Shown here: positions 25,670 to 33,398 of the stretch, piece by piece
Layout of the letters: every line of letters starts with the position of its first letter
Numbering within the stretch: the stretch's first letter is position 1
Origin: UBA7359 sp041689615
Lineage (GTDB): Bacteria; Pseudomonadota; Gammaproteobacteria; Eutrophobiales; Eutrophobiaceae
Direction of reading: 5' to 3'
Assembly: GCA_041689615.1 (NCBI GenBank)
Contig: JBDNFW010000064.1
Location: 1-64,000 of the forward strand
Length of the DNA: 64,000 bases
Position numbers and translations under genes: made by a program
The notes under the pieces: model-generated
Told to the model about the DNA's origin: nothing
What the model saw: the letters and a program-made list of their open reading frames with translations, nothing else
Database searches by the model: none

Positions 25670-28600
25670 ATGGCTATTCGAGTTGCCCTTAATCATAATA
25701 CAGAATATCACTTTGATAAGTTGGTTTCCTTATCAGCGCATGTAATTCGTTTACGACCAGCGCCTCATTCGCGCACGCCTATACATTCTTATTCGCTTAC
25801 TGTTGAACCAAAAAAACATTTTATAAACTGGCAACAGGATCCATTTGGTAATTATCTGGCACGTTTTGTTTTCCCTGAAAAAACAAAAACATTAAAAATT
25901 CATGTGGAAGTGATTGCCGAGATGACAGTTATTAATCCATTTGATTTTTTTCTGGAAGAAGAATCCCAAACTTTTCCTTTTGAATATGAGGAACATCTTG
26001 CGGAAGATTTGATTCCCTACCTTGAGTTAACAGACAAAGGTCCAAAACTTAGAGAATGGTTGGCTGAAGTTGATCGTTCAGAAAAGTCGATGATTGATTT
26101 TCTTGTAGAAATTAACCAAAGATTACAAAAAGACATAAGTTATCTGATACGCATGGAACCGGGTGTTCAGACCTGTGAAGAAACGCTTGAAAAGCGTATC
26201 GGTTCCTGTCGCGATACAGCGTGGTTATTGGTGCAAATATTTCGTCACTTGGGATTGGCTGCGCGTTTTGTTTCAGGTTATCTGGTTCAATTAACCGCTG
26301 ACATGAAATCACTGGATGGTCCATCCGGACCAGAAAAAGATTTTACTGATCTACATGCTTGGGCTGAAGTATTTTTACCCGGTGCGGGTTGGGTAGGACT
26401 TGATCCAACATCAGGCATGTTTGCCAGTGAAGGACATATCCCTTTAGCGTGTACTCCTGATCCGATTAGTGCTGCGCCAATCACAGGTGCAACCGGTACT
26501 TGTAAAGTTGATTTTACTCATTCAAATGAAGTGACACGCATACATGAAGACCCACGTGTGACTAAACCTTATACCGATGCACAATGGAAAAGTATTTTAG
26601 CATTAGGCAAAAAAACCGATCGTGATCTTAAGAAAGACGATGTGCGCATGACTATGGGCGGCGAACCCACTTTTGTTTCGATTGATGATATGGAAGGCGA
26701 AGAGTGGAACGATGCTGCGCTTGGAGATAAAAAACGCGAACTTGCTGGCAAGTTATTTTTAAAATTAAAAGAGAAATTTGCTCCGGGTGGCATGCTGCAT
26801 TACGGTCAGGGTAAGTGGTATCCGGGTGAACCTTTGCCACGTTGGGCATTGTCTTTGTTTTGGCGCAAAGATGGTAAAGCTATCTGGAATGATTATCAAT
26901 GGTTAGCTGATGAAACGAAGACATATAAATTTAACGATAAGGATGCTGCAAAATTTATAAACACATTGGCGGATATATTAAATGTTAGTCAGCAATATAT
27001 TATTCCAGGTTATGAAGATACCGGTTACTACCTTTGGAAAGAAGGTAAATTGCCCGAAGGTATCGATCCTGAAAATAATAAGTTAAAAGATCCGCTTGAA
27101 CGAGCACGATTACAAAAACTATATAGCGAAGGATTGAGTAAAGCAGTTGGTTATACTTTGCCATTAAAATTTAAAGAAGAGAAAAAAGAGAAAGGTTTTT
27201 GGAAAAGTAGTATCTGGCCATTCCGTAGTAAGCATATGTTACTGACTCCGGGTGATTCTCCTATGGGTTATCGTTTGCCGCTTGAATCACTGCCGTGGAC
27301 ATTACCTGATGATGTAGACATTACGCCGGAACGCGATCCGTTTGAAGATCGGGATGAATTACCTGAAAAAGGAAAATCTGCAAAAAAGAAAGCAACAAAA
27401 AAGAAAAAAGATGATCCTGAACGTGAAGTTGTGCATACGGCATTATGTGTTGAAGTACGTAATGGACGATTATATGTCTTCATGCCTCCTATACCGCTTA
27501 TAGAACATTATCTTGAAATTGTTAGTGTTGTTGAAGAAACAGCGAAGGAATTAAAGTTACCCGTTGTGCTTGAAGGTTATACGCCAGTGTGGGATTCACG
27601 CATACAGATGTTACAAGTGACGCCTGACCCCGGTGTTATCGAAGTTAATGTTCATCCTTCAAGTGATTGGAAAGAGTTAGTCAAAAATACAGAAAGTATT
27701 TATGAAGAAGCTCGACAGACTCGTTTGGGTACTGAAAAATTTATGCTGGATGGAAAACATTCAGGAACCGGCGGTGGTAACCACATTACTTTAGGTGGAG
27801 CCACACCGGCAGACAGTCCTTTTTTACGTAGACCGGACTTGTTACGAAGTTTAATTACTTACTGGCAACATCATCCTTCCTTATCGTATTTGTTTTCGGG
27901 AATGTTTATTGGACCAACTAGTCAGGCACCGCGCATAGATGAAGCGCGTGATGATAATTTATATGAGCTTGAAATTGCGTTAAGTGAATTACCCGAGGGT
28001 GAATCAGATAAGCCATGGCTTGTTGATCGTATATTAAGAAATTTTCTTGTCGATCTGACTGGTAATACGCATCGTGCTGAGTTTTGTGTCGATAAACTTT
28101 ATTCGCCGGATAGTGTTACTGGTCGTAAAGGCTTGGTTGAATTTCGTGGTTTTGAAATGCCACCGCATGCACGCATGAGTCTTTTACAGTTGTTATTAGT
28201 GCGTTCTCTTGTAGCAAGGTTTTGGCGCGAACCATACAAACATCCATTAATCCGATGGGGAACAGAATTACATGATCGTTTTATGTTGCCGCATTATATC
28301 TGGGAAGATTTCAAACAGATTATCAATGATCAACGTGATGCCGGTTATAAATTTGAAATGGAATGGTTTGGTCCGTTTCGGGAATTTCGTTTTCCACATA
28401 TAGGAACCTTATTCGCTTCAAGTATGCAGCTAGATATACATTCGGCTCTGGAGCCTTGGCACGTTTTAGGCGAAGAAACTGCAGGTACTGGAACCGCACG
28501 TTATGTTGATTCTTCTGTTGAACGCGTACAAGTAAGCGTAAATGGCATGGCAGGTGATCGTTATATCGTGACGTGTAACGGACGTAAAGTGCCTCTCAGA

Positions 28601-28939
28601 CCCACGGGTGTTCGAGGTAGTTATGTTGCTGGTGTTCGTTATAAAGCGTGGGATCCTGATTCTGCTTTGCATCCGACAATTAAAACGCATACGCCGTTGG
28701 TGTTTGATATTGTCGATACAGCCAATCAGCATTCAATTGCAGGGTGCACCTATCATGTATCTCATTCGGGCGGACGAAATTACGATACATTTCCTGTTAA
28801 TGCCAGTGAAGCTGAAGCAAGACGAAATAATAGATTCTTACCGCACGGGCATACTCAAGGAAAGATTGAGGTTTCGCAGGAAACACCACCACAGGATCAA
28901 CCCTATAGTCTCGATTTAAGAAGACCAATAGATATTTGA
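25670..28939 (+). CDS. Transglutaminase-like protein with DUF2126
   Basis: A 1089-residue protein. The N-terminal part (about 1-275) holds a bacterial transglutaminase N domain and core with the triad Cys (GSCRDTAWLL), His (DLHAWAEVF) and Asp (GLDPTSGMF). The rest is DUF2126, a large region with MTMGGEPTFVS near 330 and GTGGGNHITLGGATP near 700. A Lys-rich linker near 570-585 separates segments. It is a standard partner of Anbu, alpha-E and the ATP-grasp protein, a set proposed to form or cut amide bonds on a peptide. The ATG at 25670 is preferred over TTG 25646. Confidence 0.9.
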   Translation: MAIRVALNHNTEYHFDKLVSLSAHVIRLRPAPHSRTPIHSYSLTVEPKKHFINWQQDPFGNYLARFVFPEKTKTLKIHVEVIAEMTVINPFDFFLEEESQTFPFEYEEHLAEDLIPYLELTDKGPKLREWLAEVDRSEKSMIDFLVEINQRLQKDISYLIRMEPGVQTCEETLEKRIGSCRDTAWLLVQIFRHLGLAARFVSGYLVQLTADMKSLDGPSGPEKDFTDLHAWAEVFLPGAGWVGLDPTSGMFASEGHIPLACTPDPISAAPITGATGTCKVDFTHSNEVTRIHEDPRVTKPYTDAQWKSILALGKKTDRDLKKDDVRMTMGGEPTFVSIDDMEGEEWNDAALGDKKRELAGKLFLKLKEKFAPGGMLHYGQGKWYPGEPLPRWALSLFWRKDGKAIWNDYQWLADETKTYKFNDKDAAKFINTLADILNVSQQYIIPGYEDTGYYLWKEGKLPEGIDPENNKLKDPLERARLQKLYSEGLSKAVGYTLPLKFKEEKKEKGFWKSSIWPFRSKHMLLTPGDSPMGYRLPLESLPWTLPDDVDITPERDPFEDRDELPEKGKSAKKKATKKKKDDPEREVVHTALCVEVRNGRLYVFMPPIPLIEHYLEIVSVVEETAKELKLPVVLEGYTPVWDSRIQMLQVTPDPGVIEVNVHPSSDWKELVKNTESIYEEARQTRLGTEKFMLDGKHSGTGGGNHITLGGATPADSPFLRRPDLLRSLITYWQHHPSLSYLFSGMFIGPTSQAPRIDEARDDNLYELEIALSELPEGESDKPWLVDRILRNFLVDLTGNTHRAEFCVDKLYSPDSVTGRKGLVEFRGFEMPPHARMSLLQLLLVRSLVARFWREPYKHPLIRWGTELHDRFMLPHYIWEDFKQIINDQRDAGYKFEMEWFGPFREFRFPHIGTLFASSMQLDIHSALEPWHVLGEETAGTGTARYVDSSVERVQVSVNGMAGDRYIVTCNGRKVPLRPTGVRGSYVAGVRYKAWDPDSALHPTIKTHTPLVFDIVDTANQHSIAGCTYHVSHSGGRNYDTFPVNASEAEARRNNRFLPHGHTQGKIEVSQETPPQDQPYSLDLRRPIDI

Positions 28940-28957
28940 TTTGTAATAATCGATTTT

Positions 28958-29914
28958 TTATTTTTCTTCTCGTTCTTGAGGCAAAGCTGAATATTCAAAC
29001 CAGGTTTGAGAAACTTGATCATGTATATTAGCCAGATCTATCTGTAGTTTATCAATAAACTCATGTAACTCAGTTTCCATAATGGTTGCCGCATCCATTT
29101 TATTAATAATTCTTTGTACACGGGTAATGATGCGTAAAGGATGATCATTATTTGGCAGTTTTTTAACACAAGCATTTAATTCCTCCAGACAATGTGCGAC
29201 GGCACGAGGAAACTCTGCATCGCGCATCAAAAAATCAACAACATCTTCACCATTGACCCGATCTTGTACATATTGTCGATACATTTGATAGGCGCTGAGT
29301 GAACGTAGCACGTTCATCCACAGAATGTTTTCATAAGTATCTGGAATATCTGCACTCGGATTGATGAGAAACATGCAACCAATGTCAGCAATTCGTGTTG
29401 TCATGTCAGCGCGTTCCAGATTTCGTCCAATCCGGATGAAATTATAGGCATCACCGTGACTCATGTAGCCATGTAATAACCCTGTAATCTGATGAGAGTA
29501 ATGAATAACATCATCAAGAAACTCATGACGTCCGTCACGTTTCAATGCGCCGTTCACATTTTGTTTAACATACATGTTCAATTCATTAATTTGTTCCCAG
29601 GCTTCACTTGGCATGATTTCGCGTGTGATTCTTGCATTTTCTCTTACCATGCTAATAGCAGATAAAATAGAACCGGGATTTTTTTCTTCTACCAGCATGA
29701 AACGAATCACATTTTGTTCAGTCGCATGCTCATATTTTTCATAAAATGTTTCATTGGTTCCAGTAATATCAATCAACCCACCCCAAATGACTTTTATCAT
29801 GCGCGGTAAATCGAGTAATAGATTGGCATTAACATTAATTAGTCGCGCCGTATTTTCCGCGCGTTCCATGTAACGACCAAACCAATACATTTGTTCAGCA
29901 ACTCTGGATAACAT
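28958..29914 (-). CDS. Alpha-E domain protein of the Anbu locus
   Basis: A 318-residue alpha-E (DUF403) protein, all helical, starting MLSRVAEQMYWFGRYMERAENTAR, a motif near invariant in the family. No catalytic function is known. It accompanies circularly permuted ATP-grasp proteins and is read from the same message here, 5 bases after that gene. The gene converges on the transglutaminase gene with a gap of 18 bases, and no clear terminator fits between them. The role is probably structural or as a partner of the ligase. Confidence 0.92.
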   Translation of the reverse strand: MLSRVAEQMYWFGRYMERAENTARLINVNANLLLDLPRMIKVIWGGLIDITGTNETFYEKYEHATEQNVIRFMLVEEKNPGSILSAISMVRENARITREIMPSEAWEQINELNMYVKQNVNGALKRDGRHEFLDDVIHYSHQITGLLHGYMSHGDAYNFIRIGRNLERADMTTRIADIGCMFLINPSADIPDTYENILWMNVLRSLSAYQMYRQYVQDRVNGEDVVDFLMRDAEFPRAVAHCLEELNACVKKLPNNDHPLRIITRVQRIINKMDAATIMETELHEFIDKLQIDLANIHDQVSQTWFEYSALPQEREEK

Positions 29915-29919
29915 TGTCG

Positions 29920-31365
29920 TTAATCCTTATCCGGTGAAATAACCCAGGTGTCTTTACTGCCGCCACCTTGGGATGAATTGACAATAAGTGAACCTTTTAC
30001 TAACGCAACACGTGTTAATCCACCGGCAGTAACGTAGGTACGATCACTTTGTAAAGTAAAAGGCCGTAAATCAACATGTCTGGGTTCAATAGTGTGATCA
30101 CACAGCGTTGGAACCGTCGACAAGGAGATAACAGGTTGCGCAATATAGTTACGAGGATTAGCTTTGACCAGCTCTGCCATTTCTCTCTGTTGTTTTTTAG
30201 TGGAGTGCGGGCCAACCAACATACCGTAACCACCCGACTCATTTGCCGGTTTGACAACCAGATTGCCGATATTGGCTAACACATGTTTTAGTTCTTTTTC
30301 GTTATCGCAGGAAAAACTGGGTACATTTGGAATAATGGGATCTTGATCAAGATAATACTTGATCATGTCCGGAACATAAGTGTAGATGACTTTATCGTCA
30401 GCAACGCCAGCACCGGGCGCATTAGCCAGCGCCACATTGCCTTTTTTCCATGCACGCATTAGACCGGGAACACCAAGTGTTGAATCTTTATTAAATACTT
30501 CCGGATCAAGAAAAAGGTCATCAATGCGACGGTAAATAACATCGACACGAGATAAACCCTCAATCGTTTTCATATAAACACAATCATCATCAGCGACAAC
30601 CAAGTCTGAACCTTCTACCAGTTCAGCACCCATTTGTTGTGCTAGAAATGAGTGTTCAAAATAAGCGGAGTTAAAAATTCCCGGAGTTAAAACAACAACT
30701 TCAGGATAATCCAGCGGGCGTGGTGAAATAGAACTTAATGTATCAAAAAGGTTGGTAGGGTAATCACCCAAAGGCACAATATTGTAGTCTTCGAATAATT
30801 CCGGAAATACACGCTTGGTGACTTTACGGTTTTCCAACATATAAGACACACCGGAAGGGACACGTAAGTTATCTTCAAGCACATACATCGTGCCATCTTT
30901 GTCACGTATCAAGTCGCTACCGCAAATGTGAGCCCAGACACCAAATACGGGTTTCATGCCGCAACATTCTTTTCTGAAGTTTTTAGAACTTTTCAGAATT
31001 GATCTTGGAATTATTTTATCTTTGAGTATTTTTTGCTCATTATAGATGTCATCAATGAAATGGTTAATGGCAAGCATTCTTTGATGCAAGCCTTTTTCAA
31101 TACGCATCCATTCTCTGGAAGGAATGATTCTTGGTATGATATCGAAAGGCCATTCACGATCGATATTTTCACCTTCGCTATAAACGGTAAAGGTAATCCC
31201 CATTGTTTTAATAGCCAGATCGGCGGCCTGTTTACGTTTATTGATTTCTTCGTAATTCAGGCTCTTAAGATACTTAAGTAATTTACCGGCGCTGGAACGT
31301 GCCTGAAGACGAGGAGTTAAAAGTTCATCATAGAGACCATCAATTTTGTAATTTTTAAAATTCAT
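29920..31365 (-). CDS. Circularly permuted ATP-grasp protein of the Anbu locus
   Basis: A 481-residue circularly permuted ATP-grasp protein (DUF404/407 type). Motifs include RDKDGTMYVLEDNLRVPSGVSYMLENR around residues 155-181 and NLVVKPANESGGYGMLVGP near 379-397, the permuted glycine-rich loop. Such enzymes are predicted peptide or amide ligases. ATG 31365 gives MNFKNYKIDGLYDELL, the conserved beginning; a TTG at 31404 would add 13 residues. It is followed by the alpha-E gene. It probably works with alpha-E and the transglutaminase, and Anbu may process the product; this is inference. Confidence 0.9.
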   Translation of the reverse strand: MNFKNYKIDGLYDELLTPRLQARSSAGKLLKYLKSLNYEEINKRKQAADLAIKTMGITFTVYSEGENIDREWPFDIIPRIIPSREWMRIEKGLHQRMLAINHFIDDIYNEQKILKDKIIPRSILKSSKNFRKECCGMKPVFGVWAHICGSDLIRDKDGTMYVLEDNLRVPSGVSYMLENRKVTKRVFPELFEDYNIVPLGDYPTNLFDTLSSISPRPLDYPEVVVLTPGIFNSAYFEHSFLAQQMGAELVEGSDLVVADDDCVYMKTIEGLSRVDVIYRRIDDLFLDPEVFNKDSTLGVPGLMRAWKKGNVALANAPGAGVADDKVIYTYVPDMIKYYLDQDPIIPNVPSFSCDNEKELKHVLANIGNLVVKPANESGGYGMLVGPHSTKKQQREMAELVKANPRNYIAQPVISLSTVPTLCDHTIEPRHVDLRPFTLQSDRTYVTAGGLTRVALVKGSLIVNSSQGGGSKDTWVISPDKD

Positions 31366-31574
31366 CAGGCAAATAAGTAAATTAGTTGTCTTATTTAAGC
31401 ACAATTTTAGAAATTAATCTTTAAATTGAATATTTGTAAAATGAAAAAATAGAGTAATGAAATTTAGTTTTGATCATTATAAAAACAGATTAAAAAAAAA
31501 GATATGAATAGTTGTATGCACTAAAATAAGTCAACGCAGGTAGCGTCAATGTTTTCTTGTTTGATATCTAAATG

Positions 31575-32696
31575 TTAAGCTGATTCAGAGAGAAACTGAC
31601 CTTTTCGCTTATTAAAATTAACAGTCAAAAACCTAACTCCACTCGTTTGGCTTTCCTCGGTTCCGTAACCTTTATTTTTATTACTATAAGAGACGATACC
31701 GACAGCTTTAAAATCTTCCCCATCCAGTTTGATAATCTGGTCTTTGCTTAAAATGTTTGATGAAACAAGTTGTATGCCCGTTGGCGATATATCAGAGATG
31801 GTGCCTGTCAGTTTTTTCCCCGGCCAAAAAGCATAGAAATGAATACTTTGATCTTTAGAAATACGAATAATGTTCCGGCGTTGTTGTTCAAGGAATGCAT
31901 TTGATGGAGGAAACAATGGACTTTTGCATTCATTGCACAAAGCCGCCGTGTGTTCACAAGGACTTTGGTTGTGTGGTGTTTTACAAAAAGAGCAATACTG
32001 CGTGATAACGGGTTGATAATATGACTTGTTTGGATCACCGTATTTTGAATTAATCTGTGGATTATTTATATTTATAAGGTTCGTTCTATTTTTGACAATC
32101 GATATTGTTTTGCTTTTTATTTTTATCGGACTAGATGTGTTCGAGTCATCTATTAATTTACTTAAAGCATAAGCATGACTACGTTGAGAAAGCAGTTTGT
32201 TGTATAAGGCACGTTTATCCGGGTTACTTAGAATGGTGTAAGCCGTATTTAATAAATCTTTAGATATATTCGGATTTTTAGACAATGTCAGGTAACTGGT
32301 TTTAATAATATGCGCGGGTGAATCTGCCTGAATATGTAACAAACGGTAAAAGTTACGTTGGTTACCATGTTTGTCTTTATCATTAAACGAACTGTTGTGT
32401 CGTTGCTTCGAATTATTATCAAGATTGCCACGGGCTAATGATTTTAAATCATAACGCTGCAAAAGTGTTTCATCATAAACAGCGCGTTTAACTGGATCAC
32501 GTAAGGTGTTATAGGCTTCATTGATAATGCGGGCATTCCAGTTTTTCCCACCTAGATCAGGGTGCAAGCGTAATTTCTGTAATAAAGTCCGATAATTATT
32601 CTTGATTATTTCTATGGACGCATCCGGCTGCACATTCAGCGTGCGATAGTAATTTCTTCTCTCATCATTAACTGGTGTATTATTATGTTTTAACAT
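31575..32696 (-). CDS. Tandem J-domain, zinc-finger and PilZ protein
   Basis: A 373-residue protein with an unusual domain order. The first J domain (about 14-78) has an intact HPD at 45-47 and could stimulate DnaK. The second (about 111-170) has NPN (141-143) where HPD should be and is probably inactive. A low-complexity linker leads to a zinc-binding region with Cys at 235, 238, 247, 254, 257 and His 249. The C-terminus (272-363) is a PilZ domain with RRNIIR and DISPTG, the c-di-GMP-binding motifs. It is divergent from a pseudopilin and a c-di-GMP turnover gene. Function is inferred only. Confidence 0.82.
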   Translation of the reverse strand: MLKHNNTPVNDERRNYYRTLNVQPDASIEIIKNNYRTLLQKLRLHPDLGGKNWNARIINEAYNTLRDPVKRAVYDETLLQRYDLKSLARGNLDNNSKQRHNSSFNDKDKHGNQRNFYRLLHIQADSPAHIIKTSYLTLSKNPNISKDLLNTAYTILSNPDKRALYNKLLSQRSHAYALSKLIDDSNTSSPIKIKSKTISIVKNRTNLININNPQINSKYGDPNKSYYQPVITQYCSFCKTPHNQSPCEHTAALCNECKSPLFPPSNAFLEQQRRNIIRISKDQSIHFYAFWPGKKLTGTISDISPTGIQLVSSNILSKDQIIKLDGEDFKAVGIVSYSNKNKGYGTEESQTSGVRFLTVNFNKRKGQFLSESA

Positions 32697-32902
32697 TAGA
32701 TAATCATCGGCTGTTAGTCTTAATTCTTGAATTACATACAGTTTATTCGGATTATTATTTTTATTAATTGCTAAATATTATCACTGAAACATGAGATAGG
32801 CTTAAGTCTTGCCGGAATAATGCCGATAATTATTACTAGACTAAAGACAATTACACTTTATAAAAAAAACAATACATTCAAATTCAATAACTTATAATTA
32901 AT

Positions 32903-33382
32903 GTGCAATTAAGCCTCTCAAGAAATAGACAAAAAAGTAAGGCATTTACTCTTATTGAGATTTCCGTTGGTTTGATGATTGTCAGTTTGCTTTATATGAC
33001 GATTTCTCCGGCAATTATTTCTTCTATGAATAATGCTAAATCAAGCATTAGCAGTAGTGATGTAGAGGAAATGCAAACAACAATTGATGACTTTTTTAAG
33101 AAAAATGGTCGTTTTCCTGATTCGCTGGACGAAGTGTTTGCGGAAGTTCCGCTTGATCCCTGGGGCAATCCGTATCAATACACCAATATTCTGAATGCAA
33201 AAGGTGGAGGCAACGGAACATTCAGAAAAGATAAGAATCTGGTACCTATAAATTCAGACTATGATTTATACAGTATGGGGTCTGATGGAAAATCAGCTTC
33301 AGCTCTAACTGCGGCAATTAGTCAGGATGATATTGTCCGGGGAAGAAATGGATTGTTTTTGGGGCTGGCAGCTGATTATTAA
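32903..33382 (+). CDS. GspG-like type II pseudopilin
   Basis: A 159-residue pseudopilin. The prepilin signal KSKAFTLIEISVGLMIVSLL is followed by a helix and a C-terminal domain with VPLDPWGNPYQY, typical of the major pseudopilin GspG. The residue before the cleavage site is Ala rather than the usual Gly, so processing may be weaker. The start is GTG 32903 with no clear Shine-Dalgarno, and a TATAAT at 32893-32898 lies so close that a leaderless message is possible. It is a lone gene without other gsp genes, 16 bases before a GGDEF-EAL gene, and may serve a signalling or surface structure. Confidence 0.82.
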   Translation: MQLSLSRNRQKSKAFTLIEISVGLMIVSLLYMTISPAIISSMNNAKSSISSSDVEEMQTTIDDFFKKNGRFPDSLDEVFAEVPLDPWGNPYQYTNILNAKGGGNGTFRKDKNLVPINSDYDLYSMGSDGKSASALTAAISQDDIVRGRNGLFLGLAADY

Positions 33383-33398
33383 TTGACAATTTTAATGT

